Assembly: GCF_030622045.1 (NCBI RefSeq)
Contig: NZ_CP130886.1
Location: 5,836,001 to 5,900,000, forward strand
Source: Planctellipticum variicoloris
GTDB taxonomy: Bacteria > Planctomycetota > Planctomycetia > Planctomycetales > Planctomycetaceae
Direction of reading: 5' to 3'
DNA: 64,000 nucleotides
Shown: positions 1 through 9,573 of the stretch, one piece after another
Numbering within the stretch: the stretch's first letter is position 1
How the letters are laid out: every line of letters starts with the position of its first letter
Made by a program: the position numbers and the translations under genes
Notes under the pieces: model-generated
The model's input: the letters and a program-made list of their open reading frames with translations, nothing else
Told to the model about the DNA's origin: nothing
Databases searched by the model: none

Positions 1-413
1 TGCACCACCGAGTCCCGCGTCGACAGCCCGGTCCGTTCGGCATGCGTCTTGACCGACTGCACCTGCTCCGCAGTCAACACTCCCTGATCCAGGAGATACG
101 AAGTCAGCGGCCGTCGACCGGTCGACTGATCCCGGTCGTCGATCTCGCGCCCCTGGCTGCGGTCGTACTCCTGCTTCCGCTCCGCGTCCGTCAGGCAGAG
201 CATCGCCTTCGCAAGCTCGTTCAGCAGATCCTGCGACTCGTCCGAATAGTCCCCGGTCGCGTACTTCCGCACGTGCCCGTTGAGCTTCTTGTAGTTCTTG
301 CGGATCTTGTCGACGTCGTCCTCGAACTGCACCAGACGCAGCAGCGCATAGTAGTCCGGCGGACGTGGCCCCTCGGGAATCCCGAGCCATTCCTTATAGA
401 CATCGATCGGCAC
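1..413 (-). CDS. J-domain-like protein, N-terminal part (partial)
   Basis: The gene runs off the left edge. Read on the minus strand, it contains VPIDVYKEWLGIPEGPRPP followed by DYYALLRLVQFEDDVDKIRKNYKKL and a conserved stretch ending in LCLTDAERKQEYDRSQGRE. This is the degenerate J-domain-like module I know from planctomycete proteins; a clear HPD motif is not seen. It lies downstream of the Hsp70 gene on the same strand, so a co-chaperone or Hsp70-client role is plausible but inferred. The start is unsure. GTG at 413 is the only usual start in this frame after a TGA about 50 bases upstream. An alternative N-terminus beginning at a GTG near 475 lies in another frame (AEFQAQPATANSH), so a frameshift near 430 is possible. 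Confidence 0.6.
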   Translation of the reverse strand, partial: MPIDVYKEWLGIPEGPRPPDYYALLRLVQFEDDVDKIRKNYKKLNGHVRKYATGDYSDESQDLLNELAKAMLCLTDAERKQEYDRSQGREIDDRDQSTGRRPLTSYLLDQGVLTAEQVQSVKTHAERTGLSTRDSVV

Positions 414-910
414 GAAACCGTCCTTCCTGGATGCGAGTTCGCGGTTGCAGGTTGAGCCTGAAATTCAGCCGCCACGACGGCGAGCCGCGTCTCCCGCCCC
501 CCCTCCCGCCATCTGCGGTGGATGAGGGCGAAATCAGCGGCATCGATTCTGGAACAGTACGTCTTTTCGTCATGTCCCCTCTCCCGCTGTCTTCAGAGGG
601 AGAGGGCTAGGGTGAGGGTCTTCGAAGTTGTCAGACTGTGTCGTCCACGGAGAAAAAACGGCACCCCTCACATTCGTGGTTGCTGATTGAGGGCCTCTTT
701 GAATACTTCACAGGAAAACGACGCCCTCACCCAGCCCCATTCCCACATCCCGATGCGGCAGAGAGGACAAGAACAAGGACAGACGGTTTCAGCATCAACG
801 CCGGCGATTCAGCGATTTCTCAGAGCCACACTTCAGGAAGCTCCGCAGGATCTCCGTATTCTCCTCTGTCTGGCTGCTCGCTATTCCCTACTCGCTATTC
901 CCTCACCTTG
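414..910. other. Intergenic stretch with dispersed-type repeats
   Basis: There is no convincing gene between the Hsp70 stop and the J-domain-like start. The stretch contains a near-palindromic block at about 571-617 (cctctcccgct, then agagggagagggctagg) of a type often dispersed between genes in large bacterial genomes. It also has a short direct repeat, tcgctattccct, at about 878-902. Confidence 0.5.
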
Positions 911-2488
911 CTACTCGACTTGGTAGTCCTTGGCGAGCACTTCGAATGCGTCGACGTTCTGCTCGGTCAGACCGCTGTCCCGCAGAATTTCCGTCGTCGC
1001 GACCCGGTTGCCGGTCAATTCCTTCGCCGTCGCGGTAATCCGCCCGCTGGCGTCGAAATTCAGCGAAACCTCGACCGGAGAACCGGCAGGCAGATCCGGC
1101 GGCAGATCCGAGACCAGGAAATCGCCGATCTGCGTGCAGGCGTTCGGCTCCTTGGCTTCCCCCTGCAGAATATAAACGTGGATCGTCTTCTGATTCGCGG
1201 AATTCGTCACGAATCGCTGGCTGATCGTGTACGGGATCGGCGTATTCCGCGGGATCATGATGTGGTTGATCTTGCGGGACCGGTCGTCCGGGCTCGTGAT
1301 CTTGATCCCCAGTGCGTGAGAGTTGACGTCGGACGTCGACACCGCCTTCAGCCGCTTCATCACCACCGCACCGATCCGTGTCGAATCGCGGTTCTCGCGC
1401 GCTTCCAGAATCGCGGCGTGGATCGCCGCCCCCTGCGCCACCGCCTCTTCCGGACGCAGCTCGCGCGAAGGCTGTCGGCCGCAAATGTCCGTCAGCATCC
1501 GTTCGACGGCGGGCATATACGTCGAGCCCCCGACGAGCACCACTTCCGCCAGCGTCTTCGGATCAACCCCCGCCTGCTGCAGCACCAGCTCCGTGGTATC
1601 GCACGTCCGCTGCACCAGATCGCCGGTCATACGCTCGAAGTCGGCGCGCGTCAGCCCCAGCGTCAACGTCTTGCCATGATGATATACATTGACCGTCGTC
1701 TGCGTCTTCGTGCTCATGGCGCGCTTGGCGTCTTCGCATTCGAGGCTGATGTTCCGCAAACTTTCGGGATCCTGCCGCGGATCCTCGCCGAACTTCCGGG
1801 CAAACTGCTCCGACACGTGGTCGGTGATCCGCTTCGTCCAGTCGATACCCCCCAGCATCACGTCGCCGTCCGTCGCCAGCACGCGGAACTGCGTCGGCGT
1901 ATAACGCACCACGGTGACGTCGAACGTGCCGCCCCCGAGGTCGTACACGAGAATCGTCTTGGCCTCCTGCTTCAGGTCGGCTCGACCAAGCTCCCCCTTC
2001 ATCCACGCGTAAGCCAGCGTGGCCGCGGTCGGCTCGTTGATGATGTCGATGACGTTCAGCCCCGCGATCCGCCCCGCGTCCTGCGTCGCCTTCCGGCGCA
2101 CGTCGTTGAAATAGTACGGAACGGTAATCACGGCGTTCGCGATCGGGCCGATCGTCTTCTCCGCATCCTGCTTCAGCTTCTTCATGATCAGCGCGGAGAT
2201 AAACTCGGCCGACAGCTTCTTATTCTGGTAGACCACGTAGAAGTTCTTGTTCCCCATCTGCCGCTTGACGGCTTCGATAATGTGGTCCGGAGCTTCCTGC
2301 GACGCGCGCTCGAACGAGGGACCCACGACGATCTGACCGTCTTCCCCCAGCAGAACCACCGACGGCGTGATGTTGCGTCCGTCCGAATTCAGCAACGACT
2401 CGGGACGCCCCTCAGGCGTCATGCGGGCAATGGCCGAGTACGTGGTTCCCAGATCGATGCCGACCGTCTGTCCATCCAGAAACTTCAT
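911..2488 (-). CDS. Hsp70 (DnaK-family) chaperone, short form
   Basis: ATP-dependent chaperone of the Hsp70 family, about 525 residues. The nucleotide-binding domain is intact: GIDLGTTYSA near residues 8-17, a NEPTAATLAYA stretch, DLGGGTFDVTVV near 200, and VVLVGGSTYMPAVERML near 330. A substrate-binding beta domain follows (NTPIPYTISQ, then FDASGRITATA). The protein ends soon afterwards, so it lacks most of the helical lid found in canonical DnaK of about 640 residues. The ATG at 2488 gives MKFLDGQTVGIDLGTT; a much longer open frame upstream has no family similarity. The J-domain-like gene downstream on the same strand is a natural partner. This is probably a specialised paralogue rather than the housekeeping DnaK. 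Confidence 0.9.
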   Translation of the reverse strand: MKFLDGQTVGIDLGTTYSAIARMTPEGRPESLLNSDGRNITPSVVLLGEDGQIVVGPSFERASQEAPDHIIEAVKRQMGNKNFYVVYQNKKLSAEFISALIMKKLKQDAEKTIGPIANAVITVPYYFNDVRRKATQDAGRIAGLNVIDIINEPTAATLAYAWMKGELGRADLKQEAKTILVYDLGGGTFDVTVVRYTPTQFRVLATDGDVMLGGIDWTKRITDHVSEQFARKFGEDPRQDPESLRNISLECEDAKRAMSTKTQTTVNVYHHGKTLTLGLTRADFERMTGDLVQRTCDTTELVLQQAGVDPKTLAEVVLVGGSTYMPAVERMLTDICGRQPSRELRPEEAVAQGAAIHAAILEARENRDSTRIGAVVMKRLKAVSTSDVNSHALGIKITSPDDRSRKINHIMIPRNTPIPYTISQRFVTNSANQKTIHVYILQGEAKEPNACTQIGDFLVSDLPPDLPAGSPVEVSLNFDASGRITATAKELTGNRVATTEILRDSGLTEQNVDAFEVLAKDYQVE

Positions 2489-2941
2489 TGTGGTCCCGTT
2501 TCCCAAAGATTGAGGCGACCTCGCGACGCGCTGCAGACGGCGCGGCCGACAAGGACTGTGGACGCAGATTGGAAGATCCGTATTCTGCCCGCCCATGCCG
2601 CCCGGACGCAAGGTTCCGTCGTTCTCCGGGATCGATTCCCGGGAACACCCCGCCGTCCGGCGTCGCCCCCTGCCGGCCGGGGAGTGATTCCCCCCCCCCG
2701 AAGGGAAACGACGGTTCCGTTGGCCGATCAACAGTTCCCGCGGGCGGAATCGGTTAATCTGATCTTCATCGAACGCTCGTCGCGAGAAATCGGACCGGGT
2801 CGATCTCCTGGACCGAGCGGGCGGAGCGCACAACCGGACTTGGTCGTCCGGAGCGGAGACGTGGATTGGGGATACAGTCCGGATCCGATCGCCGTTCTGC
2901 GCGTCGGACGGATATCGGCAATTTGGAAGAGGGCGCCTGGA
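2489..2941. other. Intergenic region between divergent genes
   Basis: About 450 bases separate the divergent Hsp70 gene and the next plus-strand gene, so this must hold both promoters. No clear sigma-70 box or CIRCE-like inverted repeat was found. There is a C-run with flanking GAAGGG near 2690-2705. Confidence 0.35.
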
Positions 2942-3604
2942 ATGAACTACTTCGCCCACGGGCTGAATTCCCTCGATCGGCCCTATTTCCTCGCTGGAAC
3001 CGCGATTCCCGACTGGCTGTCCGTTAGCGACCGGCCCGTCCGGCTCCGACCCCGCCTGCTCGACCCCTGGATCGACGGTTCGTCCGAACTCCAGTCCGAG
3101 GTCGCCGCCGGAGCGAAACAACACCTCGACGATGATCAGTGGTTCCATGCCACCCGCGGTTTCGTTGAAACCACCGGCGAACTGACCGTCCTGTTTCGCG
3201 GACTGCTGGCCGGCGGAGACGGCTTTCGCTGCGGCTTTCTCGGCCATATCGTCAGCGAAATGCTGCTCGACTCCATCCTGATCGAAACCTATCCGGATCG
3301 GCTCCGGGACTACTACGCCGCCCTGGCGGAGATCGACGCCGCCGCGGTTCAAGCCGCCGTCAACCGCATGGCCAGGGTTCCAGCCGAACGATTGGCCGCG
3401 TTCATAGAGCTGTTCGTTCGCGAGCGGATTCTGGATTGCTACCAGGACGACGAACGGCTGCTGCGACGCTTGAATCAGGTTCAGCACCGGGTCAAACTGG
3501 CCCCCCTCCCTCCGGAGACCGTCGAAGTCCTGTCCGCGGGCCGGGAGATCGTCCGCCGCCGCGCCCGCGATCTCCTGCCTCCCGACCGTTTTCTCTGGCC
3601 GTAA
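2942..3604 (+). CDS. Conserved hypothetical protein (MNYFAHGL family)
   Basis: 220-residue soluble protein beginning MNYFAHGLNSLDRPYFLAG and continuing with AIPDWLSVSDR. Conserved-looking His and Asp residues occur in HLDDDQWFHATRGF and GFLGHIVSEMLLDSIL. The N-terminus resembles that of acyl-carrier-protein phosphodiesterase-like proteins (MNFLAH...), which suggests a His/Asp metal site, but this likeness is weak and I assign no function. No signal peptide or membrane segment is visible. The ATG at 2942 fits the conserved N-terminus. The next gene starts 28 bases downstream on the same strand. Confidence 0.75.
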   Translation: MNYFAHGLNSLDRPYFLAGTAIPDWLSVSDRPVRLRPRLLDPWIDGSSELQSEVAAGAKQHLDDDQWFHATRGFVETTGELTVLFRGLLAGGDGFRCGFLGHIVSEMLLDSILIETYPDRLRDYYAALAEIDAAAVQAAVNRMARVPAERLAAFIELFVRERILDCYQDDERLLRRLNQVQHRVKLAPLPPETVEVLSAGREIVRRRARDLLPPDRFLWP

Positions 3605-3632
3605 CGCCCCTCGCACCTCAAGGACCTTCCCC

Positions 3633-4475
3633 ATGAAGTACGGCATGAACATGCTCCTCTGGACCTCGGACGTCACCGAGGAGTACTTTCCCATTCTGGA
3701 GGATCTGAAGGCGTGGGGCTACGACGGCGTCGAACTCCCCGTCTTCGAGATGAACGCCGACAAATTTGCCCGAGTCGGCAAAAAACTGGCTTCTCTCGGG
3801 CTCGGCTGCACCGCCGTCACCGTCTGTTCCGACGCCGCCAATCCGATTTCTCCAGATGCCGGCATTCGCGCCGCGGGCCTGAACCACATCACTCAGGCGA
3901 TTGATATGTGCGCCGCGGCGGGCGCCACGCACCTGGTCGGCCCGCTCCATTCGGCGCTCGGGGCATTCTCGGGCGCCGGCCCCACGGCCGACGAGTGGAA
4001 CCGGGCCAGGGATGTGCTCGCCAAAGCCGCCGACCATGCCAAAGCCAGCAACGTGACCCTCGTCGTCGAGTACCTCAACCGGTTCGAATGCTATTTTCTG
4101 ACCAGCGCCGCCGATGCCGCCCGCTTCTGCCGCGAAGTGAACCACCCCCATCTCAAGACGATGTACGACACATTCCACGCCAATATCGAGGAAAAAAACC
4201 TGGCCGACGCCATGCGCAGCGCCTGGGATCAGGTCGTTCACGTCCACATTTCCGAAAACGACCGATCAACCCCCGGCGACGGACATGTCGACTGGGACAC
4301 GACGTTCAAGACGCTCAAGGAACTCAAATACGACGGCTGGCTGATGGTCGAAGCCTTCGGCCTGGCCCTCCCCGCTCTCGCCGCAGCCACCAAGATCTGG
4401 CGGCGCATGTATCCCAGCGAAGAATTGCTGGCGAAAAACGCATTGGCGTTCATGAAGCGGCGGATGGCCGAATAG
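3633..4475 (+). CDS. Sugar phosphate isomerase/epimerase-like TIM-barrel protein
   Basis: 280-residue protein of the AP-endonuclease-2/xylose-isomerase-like TIM-barrel family. It begins [14 protein letters not shown] and has the [11 protein letters not shown] strand with an acidic metal ligand, then [45 protein letters not shown] and GWLMVEAFG. The acidic residues and histidines at strand ends match the divalent-metal site of D-tagatose/D-psicose 3-epimerase-type enzymes. The substrate cannot be read from the sequence. It is cytoplasmic, with no signal peptide, and follows the previous gene closely. Confidence 0.85.
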   Translation: MKYGMNMLLWTSDVTEEYFPILEDLKAWGYDGVELPVFEMNADKFARVGKKLASLGLGCTAVTVCSDAANPISPDAGIRAAGLNHITQAIDMCAAAGATHLVGPLHSALGAFSGAGPTADEWNRARDVLAKAADHAKASNVTLVVEYLNRFECYFLTSAADAARFCREVNHPHLKTMYDTFHANIEEKNLADAMRSAWDQVVHVHISENDRSTPGDGHVDWDTTFKTLKELKYDGWLMVEAFGLALPALAAATKIWRRMYPSEELLAKNALAFMKRRMAE

Positions 4476-4545
4476 TCCGCCTGCCGCGTCATTCGGTCGA
4501 GCGGGCCGAGACTTCGAGCCCCGTTATGGAATTGAGAGCCAGCCG

Positions 4546-5436
4546 GTGACCGATGATGCCGATCTGATCCGCCACGCCGTCCTCCAGCAGCTCGACCAGT
4601 TGCGCCGCGCGGGGCTGACGCACCGTCGGCGTGTGGCCCCCGCGGAGGCCGTGAGCGCTCCGCCGGCCGCTCCCACCCAGCGACCGACCCCCGGGTCGCC
4701 CCACCAGCCCCCACCGCCTCAGGTCCGGTCCGGTCCCGCCGCCGGCTCCACGTCCGCGTCTGCTCGAGTGTTTCAGGAGCCCCCCATGCCCCGCGCCGCT
4801 CGCCCCACAGTGCCCGCCTCGCCTCACAAGCCCTTTCAACCACTGGCTTTATTGCCCGAAGAGCGGGCGCCCCGGCTGCAGCAATTATGCGGCAAGGTGG
4901 CCGCCTGCACGCGCTGCCAGGAACTGGCGGAGACCCGGACTCAGACGGTCTTCGGCGTGGGAAATCCCAATGCGCGGATCCTGTTCGTCGGCGAAGCTCC
5001 AGGGGCGGACGAGGATAAACAGGGGGAGCCGTTCGTCGGCCGCGCCGGCCAGCTCCTGAACGACATCATCGCCGCCTGCCGGATGAAACGCGAAGACATC
5101 TACATCTGCAACATTCTCCGCTGCCGCCCCCCGGGGAACCGCCAGCCGAGCCCCGAAGAGGCCGGAAACTGCCGGGAATTCCTGGACGGCCAGATCGCGA
5201 TCGTCAATCCCGAATACATCGTCTGCTGGGGCGCGACGGCGGCCCGGAATCTGCTCTCCTCCGAAGACAACATCAGCAAAATGCGGGGCCGATTCTTCCA
5301 GTATGGCCCGGCGAAAGTCCTCTGCACCTACCACCCCTCCTATCTGCTGCGAAATCCGGCGGCGAAAAAGGACGTCTGGGAGGACATGAAGTTTCTCTTC
5401 AAAGACATGGGGATCGACCTGACCGGCAAGTCGTAG
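4546..5436 (+). CDS. Uracil-DNA glycosylase, family 4 (iron-sulfur type)
   Basis: 296 residues from a GTG start. The first 100 or so are Pro/Ala-rich and variable. The glycosylase domain starts near residue 110 and has [20 protein letters not shown] (149-168), the motif of family 4/5 enzymes that remove uracil from DNA, and HPSYLLR (263-269). Four cysteines, C121, C124, C193 and C209, have the spacing (CxxC and a pair 16 residues apart) of the [4Fe-4S] ligands in the Thermus-type family-4 enzymes. Role: base excision repair. The GTG start is not well fixed, because the low-complexity N-terminus would also tolerate a later start. Confidence 0.9.
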   Translation: MTDDADLIRHAVLQQLDQLRRAGLTHRRRVAPAEAVSAPPAAPTQRPTPGSPHQPPPPQVRSGPAAGSTSASARVFQEPPMPRAARPTVPASPHKPFQPLALLPEERAPRLQQLCGKVAACTRCQELAETRTQTVFGVGNPNARILFVGEAPGADEDKQGEPFVGRAGQLLNDIIAACRMKREDIYICNILRCRPPGNRQPSPEEAGNCREFLDGQIAIVNPEYIVCWGATAARNLLSSEDNISKMRGRFFQYGPAKVLCTYHPSYLLRNPAAKKDVWEDMKFLFKDMGIDLTGKS

Positions 5437-5634
5437 AAACCCCGACGACCGTCACGACAGGGCTTTGAATCTGAACGGCCGCTCCGAAAACCGGGGTGGA
5501 AACGTCCCGGCGCTGTGTTACATTCGAAGATGAGTTTTTCTTATCTTCTTCGATTCTCGTCTCTTGGTAGATCGTAACCTTGCGATCCGTACCGTGTGGT
5601 TGGGACTCCCTGGCCCGGAAGGTTCTTCGTCGTC

Positions 5635-7392
5635 ATGTCGTCGATTCAACTCGTTTCATGTCCACAGTGCGGGGCGACGCTGTTCGGTGATTCGCCAGTC
5701 TGCCACCGTTGTCATCATGTCATGAACCCGAAAGCCGGGGAGCTGACGCAAGAACGCCCCCTGCCGACGGATGATGCCGTCCGGGAAGACCTCGAAGTCT
5801 GCCCCAATTGCGGCGAGACCTACCGCAAGGGGCTCGTCCGGTGCTGGAATTGCGGGACGTTTACCCGCGACGAAATCGGCGCCGCCTATCAGGAACGCGT
5901 CCGCGGACGCGTAGAGGCCGACGGCAGCTTCCGGGAATTGCCGGTTCTCCGCGTCCAGTCGTCCGAAGACGACAAAACCTCCGCGACCGGCCCCCAGGCC
6001 GATCACATGGTCGCTTCCACGGCCCTGGGAGGGGGCTACGACCTCGACTTCGAAGAAACCTCGGCCGCCGACGATGACTTCGAACTGGGCAGCGACGTCG
6101 AGTTGTCCGAAGCGACGGGCGGCGAAGAAGGGTACACGCTCGCCGCCGTCGAAGAGCCGACCGTTTCGGTGACCCCGCCGATGGCGGTGTTCGAACCCCC
6201 GCTGCCGGCAGCGGTCGAGCCCCCCCTCCCCGCCGCCGCCGAACCCCCCTTGCCCGGACCGGGCGAATCCCCGCGCGAAGCCGACGAACTGCTCGAAATC
6301 GCCCGCCAGCAGCAGCGCGACGTCGCTAAAGCCAGAAAGGAGCTGCAGAAGCGGCTCGGCGGTTTCGTCGTCTACTGCCCTCAGGGTTGCCGCGTCCGCG
6401 TCCAGGAACGCCACCGCGGCCGCACCGGCCGCTGCCCCAAATGCCACTCCATCTTCTTCGTCCCGCTGGCCCAAAAAGACGCCGTCGATGTTGCCGCCAC
6501 CCCCGCCGCAACAGACGCCGCCGCCGCAGACACCTCTGTTGCCGCCGGCAAATTCACCCGCTGGCAACTCGACCTCCGTCTGCACACCGTTCAGCCGCAG
6601 AAGCTGAAGTTGAAGCCTGACAGCCTGCTCAACGATTTTCAGGCGGTCGATGCCGGGTTTGCCGACGACGAGCTGCTGCTGGTGACGCTGGCGTCTGGCG
6701 GCGGCATGTTTGGCGGCGGCAAGAAGAAGGACGTCGTCCGCGCCGCCGTGCTCGAGCATTTGAAGACCAAGCCGACGCTGGAAGGTCTTCCGGGGGCCGC
6801 AAAGGTCGCCCTGTCGCGCGATGCCGTCGGGCAGATCAATCTGTCCCAGCCGGCGCCGCCGGAGACGGATTCGATGTTCGGCCAGATTCCCGTGTTCGGG
6901 GTCGGGCGGATTGCCGTCAAGCTGCCCCGGCAGGGGGACAGTCCGACAATGCAGTTTCTGTCGTTCAATCTCAGCGAGTTCCGCCAGTTTTCGACGAATC
7001 TGCGGGAGCTGTACGGAATTGAGGACTTCGGCGGCCACACCGAAATTCCGCTTGCAGAAGAGTTTCAGACCGCGGTGTGTGCGATTTCCAACGAGCCCGT
7101 TCAGGGACTCCTGGGACTGCCGTACTACGAAAAAGACCCCGCCCTCAAGCTGGAAGTGTCCGGCTGGCAGTGCGGCGTCTGCAAAGCCGTGGTCAGCGAA
7201 GCCGCCCGCGACAAAGCCAAGCTCGGCGGAGCCAAGGGCAAAGGGATCGCCAAGGCCAAGTGTCCGAAGTGTTCGCAGAAAATGGGGAGCAATCCCTGGT
7301 ACAAGATCGCCGTCACGCCGGCTCCAGAAGCGGCGGCGGCGGCGGCGCCTGCGGAAAGCAACGAGGAAGCACTGGCCGAACAGCCGGCCTGA
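5635..7392 (+). CDS. Multi-zinc-ribbon hypothetical protein
   Basis: 585 residues from ATG 5635 (an in-frame GTG lies 39 bases upstream). CxxC pairs form several zinc ribbons: CPQCG with CHRC near the N-terminus, CPNCG with CWNCG near residue 60, CPQGC with CPKC near 265, and CGVC with CPKC near 530. Between them are an acidic linker, a Pro/Ala-rich linker, and a folded region of about 200 residues (KLKPDSLLNDFQAVDAGF onward) that I do not recognise. No signal peptide or membrane segment. Proteins of this make-up are common in planctomycetes and have no assigned function. Confidence 0.8.
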   Translation: MSSIQLVSCPQCGATLFGDSPVCHRCHHVMNPKAGELTQERPLPTDDAVREDLEVCPNCGETYRKGLVRCWNCGTFTRDEIGAAYQERVRGRVEADGSFRELPVLRVQSSEDDKTSATGPQADHMVASTALGGGYDLDFEETSAADDDFELGSDVELSEATGGEEGYTLAAVEEPTVSVTPPMAVFEPPLPAAVEPPLPAAAEPPLPGPGESPREADELLEIARQQQRDVAKARKELQKRLGGFVVYCPQGCRVRVQERHRGRTGRCPKCHSIFFVPLAQKDAVDVAATPAATDAAAADTSVAAGKFTRWQLDLRLHTVQPQKLKLKPDSLLNDFQAVDAGFADDELLLVTLASGGGMFGGGKKKDVVRAAVLEHLKTKPTLEGLPGAAKVALSRDAVGQINLSQPAPPETDSMFGQIPVFGVGRIAVKLPRQGDSPTMQFLSFNLSEFRQFSTNLRELYGIEDFGGHTEIPLAEEFQTAVCAISNEPVQGLLGLPYYEKDPALKLEVSGWQCGVCKAVVSEAARDKAKLGGAKGKGIAKAKCPKCSQKMGSNPWYKIAVTPAPEAAAAAAPAESNEEALAEQPA

Positions 7393-7606
7393 GGCGGCCT
7401 GTGACTGGCGGAGCGTGTCCGGTCGAACCCGGTCGGACGCGCTCCCGGCGTCTGCAAAGGCTTCCGGGCGTGAGCGCCATCCCGTCCGGTATTCGACTCG
7501 GACAACGGGCGACGGACCTGCCGATCCGCGTCCATCAGCGGCTGCGCCGAGAACGCCAGCGTGCGCCTGTCCAAGGGATACGGAGGGCACTGAAGCTGTT
7601 GGAGAA
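7393..7606. other. Chromosomal flank up to the island boundary
   Basis: Noncoding DNA between the zinc-ribbon gene and the left attachment repeat. Before integration this should have been the DNA just downstream of the tRNA-Val gene, because the 3' end of that tRNA faces this way. No rho-independent terminator was found here. Confidence 0.4.
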
Positions 7607-7626
7607 TGGGCGATACAGGATTCGAA
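7607..7626 (+). repeat. Left attachment site (direct repeat of the tRNA-Val 3' end)
   Basis: The 20 bases tgggcgatacaggattcgaa are identical to 33678-33697 and in the same orientation. Identity stops abruptly at both sides. The copy corresponds to the discriminator base, the acceptor 3' strand and most of the T arm. Together with the next ten bases it forms a perfect 14-bp palindrome, aggattcgaatcct (7617-7630), inside a longer near-palindrome (7609-7636), a plausible integrase core site. Confidence 0.85.
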
Positions 7627-7827
7627 TCCTATCGCCTTTCCCTGCAGAAAACACCGTTCTCCGATGGATGCGACGTAAAATCCGACGCATTCCGCGGATT
7701 TGACGCCACCGATCAGCTATTCCTGAGGTTGGTGGCGACGTGGTCCCGACTCTCGGAATCTAACCGCCTGGAACTGGTGGAGGCTGCCGAACGGGCGGCG
7801 CATTCCGGTCTGGTGGGAGTTGACTGA
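7627..7827 (+). CDS. Alternative 3' end of the integrase gene, stranded at the island's left end
   Basis: This open frame is in register with the integrase frame through the attachment repeat. In the circular form the integrase residues ...VGDTGFE would continue as SYRLSLQKTPF and end ...SNRLELVEAAERAAHSGLVGVD before TGA at 7825-7827, 66 residues in all. The segment DQLFLRLVATWSRLSESNRLELV resembles a short helical motif (x-W-x-x-L-x-x-x-x-R-x-x-I/L) that I recall at the ends of some planctomycete integrases. In the integrated state it has no obvious start of its own except ATG 7606, which lies at the repeat junction. See the finding on C-terminal exchange. Confidence 0.55.
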   Translation, partial: SYRLSLQKTPFSDGCDVKSDAFRGFDATDQLFLRLVATWSRLSESNRLELVEAAERAAHSGLVGVD

Positions 7828-8637
7828 GGTGACGGTCCGGCTGTCTGGCTGATACTCCGTCTGGGCGGGCCGCCCCCACTTGGTCGCACGCTCGGCTTCC
7901 AAAACACACGTCAAGGAAACGGTTCGGCGCTTCGTCCGCCGCCGGTACCGATATTCCCACTTCCGTCGCTCTGGTGGAATCGTCCTTTACGCCGGCCGGA
8001 CATCCGCCGCATCACTGGCGATAACGTGTTGCTCGCCAGATTCGATATTGATGATGGCCAGCGTCATTGGCCACTACCGGTTGCCGCGCAGATACGCCAG
8101 CCACTTTCCGTCGGGCGAGATTACGGTGAGGAGGCAATTCTCCAGTCCGCAGTGGGTCAGTTGGCGGTCTTCTTTGCCGTCCCGGTCAGATTCGAACGAC
8201 CGGCAAGAAGCCAATTGGAAAACGCAGAGTCCGCCGGCAGGCAGCGAGCCAGACGGTGCGACGGGCGCACCGGCTGCCAACTTGGCGAGCAACTCCAACC
8301 CACGCCGGGACCGACGATAGAAGTCGTTTGGGAGCGTCTCTCCGCGAACGACCAGAAACGAGTCGTCCAGTTCACGGAATTACTGCCTGACGGGCCGGAC
8401 GGAGCCTAACGGCCCAGACTCCGGCCTCAGAAGCACGGTAATCCGGCATCGGAAGACAGCTCGATTGTTCGGCTACGCTCTACGACAAAGTACAGCGACG
8501 GTCGGCCTTAGCGGGTACTCTAGTCCAATGCATTGGTCGAAGTGACCGGAGTAGTTGAATGGTACTCAGTGGATCATGCGTGACACATGGAGCATCCCAG
8601 ATTCCGCCGTGTTTGCGGTATCGCCCATCGGCGACTG
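7828..8637. other. Gene-poor left end of the island, with one possible gene remnant
   Basis: No intact gene is convincing here. On the minus strand at about 8074-8380 there is a protein-like frame containing DSFLVVRGETLPNDFYRRSR and ending LTVISPDGKWLAYLRGNR. It lacks an ATG at its N-terminal side and a stop lies just upstream, so it may be a decayed gene or a short gene with an unusual start. The remainder (8410-8637) shows nothing clear. Confidence 0.35.
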
Positions 8638-9486
8638 TCAAGAATTAGCGCCGATTTCCTCGGGCATTCCGACCGCACGCACCAGATCCTCGAATACCTC
8701 CGGCGTTCTGCGGCCTGAGAAACAATGTCCAGTATGCTTCTCAAACGTCTCCTCGGCCGCGGTAGGATGACACGGGAAATACTTGAGCGTCGACGTGCCG
8801 AGTTGCACCGAAAACGGCCTGAACCTCGTCATGTATCTCGCCACCGCCGGGTTCTGCTTCATTACCTCGTGAATGGTCGGCACAAAGCCTGTTTGTTGAA
8901 ACCACAGCGCTTTCAACTCGGGATCGACCATGTCCTCGAAGCTCACACCTTCGACAGAGCCGACTTCCTTCGTGATAATGTACGGGGGAAGAAGCTCCCG
9001 CATGTCATCATTCTCTTGTTGTCTTGTCACCGTTAGATCGATATGGATAAAAGGTGGTACGACAAGCCACGCGTGCCCGACCTTCGCGTCCCGGCCGGGT
9101 GGCATTAACTGAGCCCAGTGTCGAGTCTTTCGAGACTTCGCATGGGACAGATCGGCTGTTAGCGAGCCCGTTTGGATCGCGTTCCAGAATCCATATTGTT
9201 CCAGGATCTTGGACGTCGCTAGGGAGACATCGAGGCAAGCCCCAAGCCGTCCATCCTCGACCAGCGCATCGAACAGGAACTGGACAATCCGCGGTACGGC
9301 GTCGGTGGCCTTCCGGACATACTCCTCGGGATAATGCCGGCTTCGAACGTAATCTGCATATTCCCACAAGAACTCCGGATTCTTCCGCTCTGCGGCGAGG
9401 AAGGCCGGATGGTTATAGAACTCAGGGGCAATGTAATCAATCGAATGGTCTTGAAAGAGCTTTTCGAGTTCAGCCGGCCTATTCAT
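8638..9486 (-). CDS. Papain/transglutaminase-like fold protein
   Basis: 282-residue protein I cannot assign to a named family. A possible Cys-His-Asp triad is visible in the order of the transglutaminase/papain-like fold: C84 in GACLDVSLATSK at a helix start, H138 in VGHAWLVV on a strand, and D150 in FIHIDLTV on the next strand. No signal peptide or membrane segment, so it is cytoplasmic. It starts 87 bases after the stop of the 1599-residue nuclease-STAND gene on the same strand, and may be co-transcribed with it. A protease or amidase accessory or effector function is inferred only. Base composition is lower in GC than the core genes, as for its upstream neighbour. Confidence 0.7.
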   Translation of the reverse strand: MNRPAELEKLFQDHSIDYIAPEFYNHPAFLAAERKNPEFLWEYADYVRSRHYPEEYVRKATDAVPRIVQFLFDALVEDGRLGACLDVSLATSKILEQYGFWNAIQTGSLTADLSHAKSRKTRHWAQLMPPGRDAKVGHAWLVVPPFIHIDLTVTRQQENDDMRELLPPYIITKEVGSVEGVSFEDMVDPELKALWFQQTGFVPTIHEVMKQNPAVARYMTRFRPFSVQLGTSTLKYFPCHPTAAEETFEKHTGHCFSGRRTPEVFEDLVRAVGMPEEIGANS

Positions 9487-9573
9487 GCAAGGACCCTCAT
9501 TTCACACGTGATGAGCCGCCCGGCCACATTGGCGATCCCGGAACAGGCCGGAGAACGGAACAATCAACTCAAC

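Noticed and set aside
638-3604. 988-residue plus-strand open frame and the matching 927-residue minus-strand frame to 3694
   Set aside because: Only 2942-3604 (plus) and 911-2488 (minus) look like real protein. The rest are extensions or shadows in GC-rich DNA with Arg-rich sequence.
7607-7640. A second tRNA-Val gene
   Set aside because: Only the last 20 bases match the tRNA. There is no anticodon arm or 5' half, so it is an attachment site and not a gene.
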